Shown: positions 36,770-46,406 of the stretch, one piece after another
How positions within the stretch are numbered: the first letter of the stretch is position 1
Layout: each line of letters opens with the position of its first letter
NCBI RefSeq assembly: GCF_028736925.1
Contig: NZ_JAQZAT010000008.1
Coordinates: forward strand, 168,000 to 231,999
From: Flavivirga sp. 57AJ16
Lineage (GTDB): Bacteria > Bacteroidota > Bacteroidia > Flavobacteriales > Flavobacteriaceae
Direction of reading: 5' to 3'
Length of the DNA: 64,000 nt
Program-made: the position numbers and the translations under genes
Notes under the pieces: model-generated
What the model saw: the letters and a program-made list of their open reading frames with translations, nothing else
Database searches by the model: none
What the model was told of the DNA's origin: nothing

Positions 36770-36809
36770 AAAAATCTTAAATTAACCGTACGGTTAATTT
36801 AAGATTTTT
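36770..36809. terminator. 40-bp perfect palindrome, terminator after ftsH
   Basis: Arms of 20 bp centred on CCGTACGG with A/T-rich outer ends. It lies 35 bp after the ftsH stop and separates it from the next unit. Confidence 0.82.
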
Positions 36810-36843
36810 ACTAAAAGCTTAACAAAATTATACGCTTATCGAT

Positions 36844-38787
36844 CTATTTGTCCAAGTTTTTAAGCTCTTCTTTTTCAAAAGCACGTTTTCCAAATATTTT
36901 TTCAAGATTATCTTTAAAGATGACTTCTTTTTCGAGAAGTACTTCGGCAAGATCTGTTAGCTTGTCTTTATTGTCTTCAAGTAATTTAATGGCTCGTTGA
37001 TATTGTTTTTCAATGATGTCTGAAATTTCTTTATCAATCAATTCTGCTGTTTGTTCGCTGTAAGGTTTTGTGAAACCATACTCGTTTTGTCCAGAAGAAT
37101 CGTAATAGGTTAAGTTTCCAACTTTATCACTTAACCCATATATGGTTACCATCGCTCTAGCTTGCTTGGTTACTTTTTCTAAATCACTAAGTGCTCCAGT
37201 AGATATTTTATTAAAAATCACTTTTTCAGCAGCACGACCACCAAGAGCAGCACACATTTCATCTAGCATTTGTTCTGGTCGAACAATTAAGCGCTCTTCT
37301 GGTAAATACCATGCAGCACCTAACGAACGGCCACGAGGAACAATAGTTACTTTTACCAAAGGTGCAGCATGTTCGAGCATCCAACTTACAGTGGCATGAC
37401 CAGCTTCATGATAGGCAACCGCTTTCTTCTCACTTGGTGTTATTATTTTATTTTTCTTTTCTAATCCGCCAATAATTCTATCTACAGCATCAAGAAAATC
37501 TTGTTTATCAACCGCCTTCTTACCATTTCTGGCAGCAATTAATGCAGCTTCATTACAAACATTGGCAATATCTGCTCCAGAGAATCCAGGGGTCTGTTTA
37601 GAAAGGAAATCTGTGTCTAGATCTTTGGATTTTTTTAAAGGTCTTAAGTGCACTTCAAAAATTTCTTTACGTTCACGGATATCTGGCAAATCAACAAAGA
37701 TTTGCCTATCAAAACGTCCCGCACGCATTAATGCTTTATCTAAAATATCGGCTCTATTAGTCGCGGCAATTACAATAACATTTGTATTTGTGCCAAAACC
37801 ATCCATTTCTGTCAATAGCTGATTAAGTGTATTTTCACGTTCATCATTACTTCCAGACATGGCATTTTTACCTCTTGCACGGCCAATGGCATCTATTTCA
37901 TCTATAAAAATTATAGAGGGTGATTTTTCTTTGGCTTGCTTAAACAAATCTCGTACACGGGATGCCCCAACACCAACAAACATTTCAACAAAATCTGAAC
38001 CGGATAAAGAGAAGAAAGGTACCTTAGCTTCACCGGCAACAGCTCTAGCCAATAATGTTTTTCCTGTTCCTGGAGGGCCTACAAGTAAAGCGCCTTTTGG
38101 AATTTTACCACCAAGCGTCGTATATTTTTCTGGAAATTTAAGAAAGTCGACTATTTCTTGAACTTCTTCTTTGGCTCCTTCTAAACCGGCAACATCTTTA
38201 AACGTTGTTTTAACTTCGGTGTTCTGGTCAAAAAGTTTTGCCTTAGATTTTCCGATATTAAAAATCTGTCCTCCACCAGCACCACCAGCACCACCAGACA
38301 TACGTCGCATAATAAAAATCCAGACTCCAATAAGTAAAATAAAGGGAAGTATGCCCATTAAAAGATTTCCCCAATCGTTTGTTTCGGTATCAAACGTAAC
38401 AACCGGTTTAACTGTTAGATCTTTTGTAAGGTCGTTTAAGCGATTCTCAAAATTTTGAAGATCACCAAATTCAAATTTATAGTTTGGTAATTTTGTTGCA
38501 GAAGGTATAAGCGATGTGGGCTTGGATTTTTTATGAACTTCTTTGGCTTCGGCCTCTTTGGTTAAATAAACTTTAGCGACACGTGTGTTCTTTACTATAT
38601 TTACTTTTTCAACATCACCATCTTCTAAAAACCTAAAAAAGTCTGAAGGTGTGGTCATATTACCATCTTGATAGCTTCCATTACTGAATAACTGAAAACC
38701 TAAGAAAACAGCTATTAATATACCATAAATCCAGTACGGACTAAATTTTGGTTTTTTATCTTTTGTATTTTTTTTGTTGCTTGCCAT
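36844..38787 (-). CDS. ftsH: ATP-dependent zinc metalloprotease FtsH
   Basis: The 647-residue membrane protein has an N-terminal helix (about 17-35), a periplasmic segment, a second helix (about 140-160), an AAA domain with Walker [17 protein letters not shown] and Walker [12 protein letters not shown], the SRH region with [20 protein letters not shown], and the peptidase zinc site HEAGH near residue 465. It degrades membrane and regulatory proteins. A Gly-rich linker ([12 protein letters not shown]) follows helix 2. It is 9 bp downstream of rsfS. Confidence 0.97.
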   Translation of the reverse strand: MASNKKNTKDKKPKFSPYWIYGILIAVFLGFQLFSNGSYQDGNMTTPSDFFRFLEDGDVEKVNIVKNTRVAKVYLTKEAEAKEVHKKSKPTSLIPSATKLPNYKFEFGDLQNFENRLNDLTKDLTVKPVVTFDTETNDWGNLLMGILPFILLIGVWIFIMRRMSGGAGGAGGGQIFNIGKSKAKLFDQNTEVKTTFKDVAGLEGAKEEVQEIVDFLKFPEKYTTLGGKIPKGALLVGPPGTGKTLLARAVAGEAKVPFFSLSGSDFVEMFVGVGASRVRDLFKQAKEKSPSIIFIDEIDAIGRARGKNAMSGSNDERENTLNQLLTEMDGFGTNTNVIVIAATNRADILDKALMRAGRFDRQIFVDLPDIRERKEIFEVHLRPLKKSKDLDTDFLSKQTPGFSGADIANVCNEAALIAARNGKKAVDKQDFLDAVDRIIGGLEKKNKIITPSEKKAVAYHEAGHATVSWMLEHAAPLVKVTIVPRGRSLGAAWYLPEERLIVRPEQMLDEMCAALGGRAAEKVIFNKISTGALSDLEKVTKQARAMVTIYGLSDKVGNLTYYDSSGQNEYGFTKPYSEQTAELIDKEISDIIEKQYQRAIKLLEDNKDKLTDLAEVLLEKEVIFKDNLEKIFGKRAFEKEELKNLDK

Positions 38788-38796
38788 TTGATTTTT

Positions 38797-39168
38797 TTAG
38801 TAACTAGTTTCTATAACTGTTGTTTTTGCATCACCCCAAAGACTTTCAATATCATAATACTCTCTTATGTGTTTTTGAAACACATGTACTACAACATTTA
38901 CATAATCTATTAATACCCATTCGGCATTATCGACCCCTTCAGTATGCCACGGGTTGTCTTTAAGTTCTTTGCTTACTTTCTTTTGTATTGAATTGACTAT
39001 GGCGTTTACTTGTGTATTTGAAGTTCCTTCACAAATTATAAAGTAATCACAAACCGTATTTTCAATCTCTCTTAAATCTAGAATATTTATTTCTTTACCT
39101 TTAACATCTTCAATGCCATTTATTATTACAGATATTAGTTGGTCTGTGCTTATATTTTCTTTCGCCAT
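38797..39168 (-). CDS. rsfS: Ribosomal silencing factor RsfS
   Basis: The 123-residue protein shows the RsfS/Iojap pattern: GKEINILDLREIENTVCDYF, CEGTSNTQVNAIVNSIQ, PWHTEGVDNAEWVLIDYVNV and VHVFQKHIREYYDIESLW. It binds uL14 on the 50S subunit and blocks subunit joining under starvation. It is the first gene of the rsfS-ftsH unit, with TAACTTTG 20 bp upstream as a -7 element, divergent from birA. Confidence 0.95.
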   Translation of the reverse strand: MAKENISTDQLISVIINGIEDVKGKEINILDLREIENTVCDYFIICEGTSNTQVNAIVNSIQKKVSKELKDNPWHTEGVDNAEWVLIDYVNVVVHVFQKHIREYYDIESLWGDAKTTVIETSY

Positions 39169-39187
39169 TAATTTTCTTTAATTTGTG

Positions 39188-39195
39188 CAAAGTTA
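39188..39195 (-). promoter_or_regulatory. Bacteroidota -7 element (TAACTTTG) for rsfS-ftsH
   Basis: Minus-strand TAACTTTG lies 19 bp before the rsfS ATG. Confidence 0.55.
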
Positions 39196-39261
39196 TTATT
39201 TTTTTAGTTCTTTATACTTTAAAATAATCATAAGATTTTAGGGTGTCACAATAAATTTAAT

Positions 39262-39993
39262 ATGTTTATAGTCAAACTTAATGCCATCGACTCTACAAAT
39301 AGCTATTTAAGAAAGCTTAGTGCAGAAGAAAGAGTAGATGATTATACAACTGTTATTGCGAAAAAGCAAACAAATGGGAGGGGGCAAATGGGAACAGTTT
39401 GGAGTTCGCAATCATCTAAAAACCTAACGTTTAGCGTGTTTAAAGATGTATCTCAATTTTATTTAGAAGACCCTTTTTATATTAGTATTGTTACTTCTTT
39501 AGCTTTACTGAAGACCCTTCGGTTTTTTTCAATTTCTCGATTAAGTGTAAAATGGCCAAACGACATTTTGTCAGAAGACAAGAAGATTTGTGGTATTTTA
39601 ATAGAAAATGTCATAAAACAAAATAATATTAATGCTTCCATTATCGGCATTGGCTTAAATGTAAATCAAACTAAATTTGAGAATTTACCCAAAGCCTCTT
39701 CGCTAAAAATGATATCCGGAAAGGTTTTTGATTTGGATGAGATAGTTCATGTCATTTTAAAAAACCTAAAATATTATTTCCTGCTTCTAAAAAAGGGGCA
39801 GCATGATATTTTAAAAAAAGACTATGAAGCTTACTTATTTAGGAAAAATAAACCTTCAACATTTAAAGATGGAGAAGGTGCCGTGTTTTCTGGTTTTATA
39901 AAAGGGATTTCTAGGTCTGGAAACCTTCAAGTGTTATTAGAAGATGATATTATAGAAGAGTTCGATTTAAAAACAATTACCCTTTTGTACTAG
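39262..39993 (+). CDS. birA: Biotin-[acetyl-CoA carboxylase] ligase, class I
   Basis: The 243-residue protein has the ligase core: NAIDSTNSYLRKL, the biotinyl-AMP loop KKQTNGRGQMGTVWSSQ, LSVKWPNDILSEDKKICGIL and GIGLNVNQ. There is no N-terminal helix-turn-helix, so it is a monofunctional ligase that attaches biotin to carboxylase carrier proteins and not a repressor. It is divergent from rsfS. Confidence 0.93.
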   Translation: MFIVKLNAIDSTNSYLRKLSAEERVDDYTTVIAKKQTNGRGQMGTVWSSQSSKNLTFSVFKDVSQFYLEDPFYISIVTSLALLKTLRFFSISRLSVKWPNDILSEDKKICGILIENVIKQNNINASIIGIGLNVNQTKFENLPKASSLKMISGKVFDLDEIVHVILKNLKYYFLLLKKGQHDILKKDYEAYLFRKNKPSTFKDGEGAVFSGFIKGISRSGNLQVLLEDDIIEEFDLKTITLLY

Positions 39994-39994
39994 G

Positions 39995-40150
39995 GTCTGT
40001 TAATACTAAACGGAAATCATGGTTTTTTTGAAGATTTTTTCGGATTTCCAGACGGTTTTTGGCAAACATAGCAGGCTACGTAGGTAAAAAGCAACGACGA
40101 AATACGGAAAAAGGGCGAAAAAAACAATTTTAGGCTTCATGTTAACAGGC
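39995..40150. repeat. Possible dispersed element between birA and the SRPBCC gene
   Basis: The segment starts GGTCTGTTAATACTAAACGG and ends CATGTTAACAGGCTC, so its ends are weakly inverted (TCTGTTAA / TTAACAGGC). It contains CCAGACGGTTTTTGGCAAAC and is unlike the coding sequence on either side. No second copy is present in this window. Confidence 0.4.
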
Positions 40151-40151
40151 T

Positions 40152-40547
40152 CTATATTGCATTAGGTATACTAGTAGCAAGCGTTTCAATAAATTTGCTA
40201 ATAGGGCCTTTTATCATCATGGCCATCATTGGGTTAAAGTCTCCTGTGAATTCTAATTGTACTTCGCTAGAGGTTTCGCTAATTTCAGCAATATTTCCAA
40301 TAAGTGAAAAATCTAATTTTCCGCCAGCCGCTCCTAAAACTATTTTATTTGGAGCTATTGCTTCTTTCTTTTTAAGAATGATTTCGGGCATGCCCTTTAG
40401 AGCAAATAAAAATTTGTCATTTTCTAAAACTTCAAACTTACTAATATTTTCGGGCATTAAAGATTCAAAATTTTTAACATCGGATAAAAAATCAAATACT
40501 TCTTGTGATGATTTATTAACGCTAATTTTGGGTGATTCTAAATTCAT
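40152..40547 (-). CDS. SRPBCC-fold protein (START-like)
   Basis: The 131-residue protein begins VNKSSQEVFDFLSDVKNFESLMP, a typical SRPBCC/polyketide-cyclase entry, and ends with an amphipathic helix FIETLATSIPNA. The family binds hydrophobic ligands or modulates partners; the ligand is unknown. It lies 96 bp downstream of pyrE on the same strand. Confidence 0.85.
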   Translation of the reverse strand: MNLESPKISVNKSSQEVFDFLSDVKNFESLMPENISKFEVLENDKFLFALKGMPEIILKKKEAIAPNKIVLGAAGGKLDFSLIGNIAEISETSSEVQLEFTGDFNPMMAMMIKGPISKFIETLATSIPNAI

Positions 40548-40643
40548 TTCTTTACTGTTTTTCGTTTGTTGTAGGTTTGTTAAGTTATGTTTTTATGATT
40601 TTACCTAAATGTTCCCACAACTAAACAACATACATTTGTGATA

Positions 40644-41288
40644 TCAATTAACGTTCCATTCTGCTGGATTGTTATTCCATTCGGATAATGTTTTTAACTC
40701 TGCTTCAGAAATATATTTGGTGTCCAAAGCTTGTTCCAGTAAACTTTCATAGTTACTTAAAGTCTGAAGTTGGATATTTTCTTTTTCAAAATTTTCGGTA
40801 GCGACTTCAAATCCATAAGTGAAAATAGCAATCATGCCTTTTACATTTAGATTTGCTTTTTTTAAAGCTTTTACGGCATTTAAGCTGCTTTTTCCTGTAC
40901 TGATTAAATCTTCAACGACGACAATATTTTGCCCGCTTTCAACAAAACCTTCTATTTGATTTTTTCTACCATGTCCTTTAGCATCGGGCCTTACATAAAT
41001 AAAAGGTAGCCCTAGATAATCTGCAACCAACATACCTATACCAATAGCACCAGTAGCAACCCCAGCAATAACATCGGGTTTACCATATTGTTTTTCAATT
41101 TGCTTGCCCATAATTTCACTAATATAATTACGAATTAGCGGAAATGATAATGCAATACGGTTGTCACAATAAATGGGGGATTTCCATCCGGATGCCCAAG
41201 TAAATGGCTCTTTTGGACTAAGTTTTATAGCGTTAATTTGTAATAAAACTTCAGCGGTTTTTTTTGCGGTGTCTTTGTTAAAAATCAT
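40644..41288 (-). CDS. pyrE: Orotate phosphoribosyltransferase
   Basis: From the ATG at 41288 the protein is 214 residues: MIFNKDTAKKTAEVLLQINA, GWKSPIYCDNR, GVATGAIGIGMLVADYLGLP and the PRPP loop IVVVEDLISTGKSS. It makes orotidine monophosphate in pyrimidine synthesis. A longer frame reaching 41429 is rejected because the extra N-terminus is not PyrE-like, and a -7 element lies 5 bp upstream of this ATG. No other pyr genes are adjacent. Confidence 0.95.
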   Translation of the reverse strand: MIFNKDTAKKTAEVLLQINAIKLSPKEPFTWASGWKSPIYCDNRIALSFPLIRNYISEIMGKQIEKQYGKPDVIAGVATGAIGIGMLVADYLGLPFIYVRPDAKGHGRKNQIEGFVESGQNIVVVEDLISTGKSSLNAVKALKKANLNVKGMIAIFTYGFEVATENFEKENIQLQTLSNYESLLEQALDTKYISEAELKTLSEWNNNPAEWNVN

Positions 41289-41293
41289 GTTGG

Positions 41294-41301
41294 CAAAATT
41301 A
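41294..41301 (-). promoter_or_regulatory. Bacteroidota -7 element (TAATTTTG) at pyrE
   Basis: Minus-strand TAATTTTG ends 5 bp before the pyrE ATG, implying a leaderless or very short 5' leader. Confidence 0.5.
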
Positions 41302-41420
41302 CATATAAATTTAGTTTTATCTGATTGTTGCTTTAGGAATAAAAAATATTTTTTCAACAATGAGTAGATTATAACTAAAAATGATATTTTTACCACACTG
41401 TAAATTGTTAGTTGTAACAT

Positions 41421-42002
41421 ATGTATCAAGTTTTTGTTGGGGACAAGCCTATTATATTAACAACTAAAGTTGAAGAAGAGATCAACTTTAAAAATTATTT
41501 GCTCGATACTGTAAATATTGGGAAAGTTATAAAGGAACTCAACACCACTTCTTTAAAAGAAATCCGCCTTATTCATAAAAATGAAGATAAGCTTCTGAAA
41601 AAATTCTTAAAAAAATTACCCAATGTTATTGCTGGTGGAGGTAAAGTATATAACGAGAGCAATGATATTTTATTTATATACAGGAATGATAAATGGGACT
41701 TGCCCAAGGGTAAGGTAGAAGGTAATGAAACTATAGAAAGAACGGCGATCCGTGAAGTCTCAGAAGAAACGGGAGTTGCTGGGTTAAGAATAACAAAACC
41801 TTTAGAAACTACTTATCATATTTTTAAGCGTAATGGGCGACATAAAATAAAAATTACTTATTGGTTTGAAATGAAAACCAATTTTAATGGTAATTTGTAT
41901 GCTCAAGAAGAAGAAGGGATCACTAAAGTAGCATGGTTAAATAAAAATCAAGCTAAACAGGCTCTGGGAAACTCTTACGCAAACATTAAGTTGTTGGTTT
42001 GA
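41421..42002 (+). CDS. Nudix hydrolase
   Basis: The 193-residue protein has the Nudix box GKVEGNETIERTAIREVSEE followed by TG (about residues 96-118; glycine, REVSEE core) after the strand LFIYRNDKWDLPKG. An N-terminal domain of about 70 residues is conserved in flavobacterial homologues but has no known role. It hydrolyses a nucleoside diphosphate-linked substrate of unknown identity. It is divergent from pyrE, whose start is 133 bp away. Confidence 0.9.
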   Translation: MYQVFVGDKPIILTTKVEEEINFKNYLLDTVNIGKVIKELNTTSLKEIRLIHKNEDKLLKKFLKKLPNVIAGGGKVYNESNDILFIYRNDKWDLPKGKVEGNETIERTAIREVSEETGVAGLRITKPLETTYHIFKRNGRHKIKITYWFEMKTNFNGNLYAQEEEGITKVAWLNKNQAKQALGNSYANIKLLV

Positions 42003-42003
42003 T

Positions 42004-42078
42004 CGAAAAGCCATGCGTTCAAAATAGATCGTTGGACCATGCCAATAATACCATTTCTACCTTAACTTAATGACATTG
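42004..42078. repeat. Composite of dispersed-repeat fragment and a MITE end
   Basis: 42004-42043 matches the start of the repeat at 6144 and 34222 (AAGCCATGCGTTCAAAA, GACCATGCC). 42060-42078 is a perfect copy of the right inverted end of the MITE at 34002-34220. No left end is present nearby. Confidence 0.7.
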
Positions 42079-42163
42079 AGCCCAGATATGAATGTATTTT
42101 CTTTTAATCAGGCAGGAAAAATACTATTTTTTTGTCATAAATAAATTTAAGGTAGAACTGGTA

Positions 42164-43900
42164 TTATTTAACTCTATATACAGGATACTGCATATGGGCA
42201 TCTTCGTAATATTCACTTTGCTTGTGGATCCAATCTAATTGCTCGTACCAATTATTATGGAATGCCGTTATGTCCTTTTTGCGATGTTCAAATGCTTTTT
42301 TTAGTTTCGAACTTTTGTTTAATAATTCTAAAGCTTTGTCCTCCCATACATAAGGAGAAAAGCCTTCTTTTTGTTGTAAAACGGTGTCAAAGAAGTTCCA
42401 ATTGAAAAAAGAATCTGGTGCTTGGGGTTCTAAAGTTTCTAATAAATATCTATAAGCATCCTGATGTGTATAAATAATATAATCGCCTTTTATAAAGTTA
42501 ACTTCTTTTTGGGTTTTAGTAATCTTTGTATCATAATGTTGATAATGCCCTTCATAAGGTGTTTTTCGAGTGTCATAACTCCTAATTTTATAAGATTCTA
42601 CCATCATTATTGAATCTTTTTTTAATGGTGTCATTTCAACTTGATTCAATTTTAATAGTTCAATGACGTTATGCCAGCTTTGTGGGATGACATAGGCATT
42701 TGGTACTTTAATTTCTATACTGGGTTTAAAGTAATTTTGATAGTTTATTTTTTTTATAAAAGGTTTGTTCCTATCATATTTCAAACGTTTAGTGCCGGTT
42801 ATTTCACTAGTAATCAATGCGCCTTCAAAACCTTTAAAATTTAAAGTTGTGGTTTTTGTGGTATCGATTTCCCAGTTAAGGGCATAATTTCTTACGTGCT
42901 TAAGGCTTTCTTTTGAATGCATTCGTTTTTGTTGTATGGTAACATGGTCTTCTTCTATGATTTCAACCATGCTTTTCATAAGTTCGTAAGTGCCTTCTAC
43001 ACGTTGTTTGTAAGGTTTTAGCATATGTGTTTCCACCATCATGCCAAGGGTGTTAAACAACGTTGTGTAGCCTGTTGAATATCTTGGGGAATCCATAAAT
43101 TGAGAGAATCCTTTTTCAGGAACTTCATTAAAAACATTCACGTAAGGGGTCATGTCCCAATTTTTTAAGGCCAGTTTTTTTTCTAGTTTTGGCATCATAT
43201 CATTGTGAAGGTATTTTCCCAGCTCGCCCCCCAGCTTATTGTGCTGTGTGAACAAATGAGTGAGCGTATATTGATAATCTGCCCCATTGCTTACGTGGTT
43301 ATCAATAAAAACATCCGGTTTTACCAAATGAAAAATTTGAGTAAACGTCTTTGCATTTTTAGTATCACATTTTATAAAATCACGATTTAAATCGTAGTTT
43401 CTTGCATTCCCTCTAAAACCATAGTCTTTTGGGCCATTTTGGTTCGTTCGTGTGGTAGAATTTCTATTAAGGCTACCACCAATATTATAAATGGGAATGG
43501 TCACTAATACCGTTTCTTTGGGAGTTTCGATTCTGCCTTGAACAATATCCCTAAAAAGCATCATAGTGGCATCAATACCATCACTTTCCCCTGGATGGAT
43601 ACCGTTATTTATGAGTAGAATGTTTTTTTTGTTTTCACGGACTTTCGAAAAATCAAACACTTTATGAGGGTTAAGGGTTACTATATGGAGTGGTTGCCCC
43701 GAGTCTGTTTCTCCTATAGTTTGTATAGCGATTTCTGAATAAACTTGAGCTAAATGTGTATAAAATTCAATGGTTTGTTGATACGTTGCAGTTTCTAATC
43801 CTTTCGATTTTTCAAAATGAGTTTCAAAATCATACGTTGGTTTTCTATTTGAATTGGTACAGGAAATGCAAAAAAATAGGAGGATAAGTATTAATCTCAT
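42164..43900 (-). CDS. M14-family zinc carboxypeptidase-like lipoprotein
   Basis: I start at the ATG at 43900, giving 578 residues with lipoprotein signal MRLILILLFFCISC. The M14 domain shows the zinc ligands in INNGIHPGESDGID (HxxE) and the later His in FIDNHVSNGADYQY, with RNYDLNRDFIK as the substrate-binding Arg region. It probably trims peptides in the periplasm or at the outer membrane. The C-terminal 200 residues form an additional domain I do not recognise. The frame extends 12 codons further upstream without a signal. Confidence 0.85.
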   Translation of the reverse strand: MRLILILLFFCISCTNSNRKPTYDFETHFEKSKGLETATYQQTIEFYTHLAQVYSEIAIQTIGETDSGQPLHIVTLNPHKVFDFSKVRENKKNILLINNGIHPGESDGIDATMMLFRDIVQGRIETPKETVLVTIPIYNIGGSLNRNSTTRTNQNGPKDYGFRGNARNYDLNRDFIKCDTKNAKTFTQIFHLVKPDVFIDNHVSNGADYQYTLTHLFTQHNKLGGELGKYLHNDMMPKLEKKLALKNWDMTPYVNVFNEVPEKGFSQFMDSPRYSTGYTTLFNTLGMMVETHMLKPYKQRVEGTYELMKSMVEIIEEDHVTIQQKRMHSKESLKHVRNYALNWEIDTTKTTTLNFKGFEGALITSEITGTKRLKYDRNKPFIKKINYQNYFKPSIEIKVPNAYVIPQSWHNVIELLKLNQVEMTPLKKDSIMMVESYKIRSYDTRKTPYEGHYQHYDTKITKTQKEVNFIKGDYIIYTHQDAYRYLLETLEPQAPDSFFNWNFFDTVLQQKEGFSPYVWEDKALELLNKSSKLKKAFEHRKKDITAFHNNWYEQLDWIHKQSEYYEDAHMQYPVYRVK

Positions 43901-44067
43901 GTTTAATATATCTGGAGTTATTTTGTAATGATACACTTAAAAAAAAGCTAAAATTAGAAAAAAATAACTAACTTGGCATTGTAAGTGATATCTTTCATAA
44001 TAGATAGGGGGCCGTTTTTTCGAAGTTGTTAGTAAATTTTATTAATCTCTCAAAAAAAATATTTTTT

Positions 44068-44442
44068 ATGAAAAGCTATAGACTGTCGTTTGGTACTATT
44101 ACCATAATTAATTATAAACTGGCTGAAGTGGTCGTTGATGATGGTATTGAAATGGATGAAGCTATGGTTAATCAATATCAGTTTTTTTTGCTAAATAACC
44201 TAGAGGCTCCGTTCTCATTATTAGTAAATAAAAAACATTCTTATAGCTATACTTTTCCGGCCCAAAGAAAAATTACTCATTTAGATGGAATTAAAGCTGT
44301 AGCTATTGTTATAGGGACTAGTAGCGCATTAATGTCAACAAAAGCCTTGTTGGGTGTTAATGGAAATAGTTATAAGGCGCTTAAATTGTTTCAAGATAGA
44401 GAAGAAGCCTTAACATGGTTAAATAAAGGTGTAATTGTTTGA
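44068..44442 (+). CDS. Conserved small protein, DUF7793/STAS-like
   Basis: From the ATG at 44068 the protein is 124 residues (MKSYRLSFGTITIINYKLAE). The pattern of FGTI...LAEVVVDDGIEMDEAM, APFSLLVNKKHSYSYTF, KAVAIVIGTSSALMSTK and a final LFQDREEALTWL resembles flavobacterial SpoIIAA/STAS-like domains (I believe DUF7793). Function is unknown. An in-frame ATG 14 codons upstream looks unconserved. Confidence 0.68.
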   Translation: MKSYRLSFGTITIINYKLAEVVVDDGIEMDEAMVNQYQFFLLNNLEAPFSLLVNKKHSYSYTFPAQRKITHLDGIKAVAIVIGTSSALMSTKALLGVNGNSYKALKLFQDREEALTWLNKGVIV

Positions 44443-44501
44443 TTTTTATACTATTACTCAATCGTTTTAGTGCCGTTCCCCATCAAAATAAAGATTACTT
44501 G

Positions 44502-44531
44502 TTGCTTCTCTGCATTTTAAGTGTAAATTTG
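44502..44531 (+). promoter_or_regulatory. Promoter TTG-N19-TAAATTTG for the SulP gene
   Basis: TTG at 44502-44504 and TAAATTTG at 44524-44531 match the Bacteroidota promoter with 19-bp spacing, 19 bp before the ATG. Confidence 0.65.
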
Positions 44532-44550
44532 CACCTTCAAAAAACAAACC

Positions 44551-46164
44551 ATGACCGAATTTATTAGAAAGCGTGCAGCAAACGCCAAGAATGATATTTT
44601 AAGCGGAATAACAGTAGCATTGGCTTTGGTGCCAGAAGCTGTAGCTTTTTCTTTTGTTGCTGGCGTAGATCCTTTAGTAGGGTTATATGCCGCTTTTATG
44701 ATTGGTTTGATTACGGCTATCTTTGGAGGTCGCCCAGGTATGATTAGTGGTGCAACTGGGGCTTTAGCTGTTGTCATGGTAAGTTTAGTAGCAGAAGGAA
44801 ATGCTTTTGGGGCAGAAGGAGAAAACCTTGGTCTTTATTATTTGTTTGCTACGGTTATTTTAATGGGAATTGTACAAATGCTTGCGGGGATCTTAAAATT
44901 AGGGAAATTTGTAAGGTTGATTCCGCATCCAGTTATGATGGGATTTGTAAATGGCTTAGCTATTGTGATTTTTCTAGCACAGTTAAAAATGTTTAAAGAT
45001 GTAGATGGCGATTGGTTTAGCGGCTCTCAAATGTGGACTATGTTAGGTCTTGTAGCCTTGACTATGGCCATTATGTTTGGTCTGCCTAAATTAACTAAAA
45101 AGTTACCTGAGGCTTTAATTGCTATTTTAGTGGTTTCTGCTATAGCCGTTTTTGGTGATCTGGATGTGGCGACTGTTGGTAGTTTTATTCGAGATGGCGG
45201 GGGAGAAGGCTTAAAAGGGGGGCTGCCACAATTTCAAACAGATATATTTAATAAAGTGCCATTTAATTGGCAAACGATAAGGTTTATTGGTCCTTATGCC
45301 TTAATCTTAGCAGCGATTGGTTTAATAGAATCCTTAATGACATTAAATCTTGTCGATGAACTAACAGACACTAGAGGAAATACCAATAGGGAATGTATGG
45401 CACAAGGAGGCGCCAATATTATTACTGGACTATTTGGTGGTATGGGAGGTTGTGCTATGATTGGACAATCGCTTATTAATATTAAAGGTGGTGGACGTGG
45501 TAGACTGTCCGGTATTGTGGCAGCCTTAGCCTTATTAGCTTTTATTTTATTTGCATCTGGACTTATTGAGCAAGTACCAATTTCTGCTTTAGTAGGTGTT
45601 ATGTTTATGGTGGTTATAGGTACATTTGCCTGGAGTAGTTTTAGAATTTTAAATAAAATTCCAATCACAGATGTTATTGTTTTAATAGCGGTGTCTGCAC
45701 TGACTGTTATTTTTGATCTAGCTATTGCAGTAATTGCGGGTGTTGTTATAAGTGCTTTAGTGTTTTCTTGGGAAAATGCTAAACGCATTAGGGCTAGAAA
45801 GCGCATGCGAGAAGATGGTACTAAAGTATATGAGATTTGGGGGCCTTTATTCTTCGGATCTATAGTAGCTTTTAACGAAAAATTTGATATTAAAAATGAT
45901 CCACAGCAAGTAGAGGTAGACTTTGTGGAGTCGCGAGTAAGTGATCATTCAGCCATCGAAGCTATTTTTAATTTAGTTAATAAATATGAAGCTGAAGGAA
46001 AAACAATAAAATTAAAACATTTAAGTGAAGATTGTAAAATCTTGTTATACAAATCCAGTCCAAAATTTAGGGAAGTTATTGTGGAGGCTATAGACGATCC
46101 TCGCTACCATTTGGCCGAAAACCCTGAGGCATTTACTAAAGGGCTTTCAGAGTATAAGCTGTAA
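44551..46164 (+). CDS. SulP-family inorganic anion transporter with STAS domain
   Basis: The 537-residue protein has about 12-14 membrane helices and SulP signatures: NDILSGITVALALVPEAVAF, GLYAAFMIGLITAIFGGRPG and NRECMAQGGANIITGLFGGM. A soluble STAS-like domain begins at about residue 430 (KVYEIWGPLFFGSIVAFNEK). Members move sulfate, bicarbonate or other anions; the substrate is not determined here. The STAS domain is degenerate compared with anti-sigma antagonists. It is monocistronic, with a degenerate GTTAGGT array after the stop. Confidence 0.92.
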   Translation: MTEFIRKRAANAKNDILSGITVALALVPEAVAFSFVAGVDPLVGLYAAFMIGLITAIFGGRPGMISGATGALAVVMVSLVAEGNAFGAEGENLGLYYLFATVILMGIVQMLAGILKLGKFVRLIPHPVMMGFVNGLAIVIFLAQLKMFKDVDGDWFSGSQMWTMLGLVALTMAIMFGLPKLTKKLPEALIAILVVSAIAVFGDLDVATVGSFIRDGGGEGLKGGLPQFQTDIFNKVPFNWQTIRFIGPYALILAAIGLIESLMTLNLVDELTDTRGNTNRECMAQGGANIITGLFGGMGGCAMIGQSLINIKGGGRGRLSGIVAALALLAFILFASGLIEQVPISALVGVMFMVVIGTFAWSSFRILNKIPITDVIVLIAVSALTVIFDLAIAVIAGVVISALVFSWENAKRIRARKRMREDGTKVYEIWGPLFFGSIVAFNEKFDIKNDPQQVEVDFVESRVSDHSAIEAIFNLVNKYEAEGKTIKLKHLSEDCKILLYKSSPKFREVIVEAIDDPRYHLAENPEAFTKGLSEYKL

Positions 46165-46168
46165 TTTT

Positions 46169-46203
46169 GTTAGGTGTTAGGTGTTAGGAGTAGGAAGTTG
46201 GGA
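46169..46203. repeat. Degenerate heptanucleotide array (GTTAGGT-like, about 5 units)
   Basis: Units read GTTAGGT, GTTAGGT, GTTAGGA, GTAGGAA, GTTGGGA. The array starts 5 bp after the SulP stop. The remaining 200 bp up to the PAP2 gene hold no convincing gene. Confidence 0.75.
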
Positions 46204-46406
46204 GTTCATTACCGATTTCATTAACATGGTAAAGAAATATCCAGATCTTCAGGCTGTAGCACTTTACAGGAACGGAAACTGTCCCGTGTTTCGGAAACCG
46301 ATATGTATACCATCACAAAGAATAATAAAACAACAGCAAAAAAAATAAAAACAAACTTACGCATGAGAGAAGTTTTAGGTTATATGCATTGTATAAATCA
46401 TTGTAG

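Noticed and set aside
46226..46348. 40-codon plus-strand ORF (MVKKYPDLQAVALYRNG...)
   Set aside because: It lies in repeat-rich spacer, ends in an A-run and lacks conservation clues.
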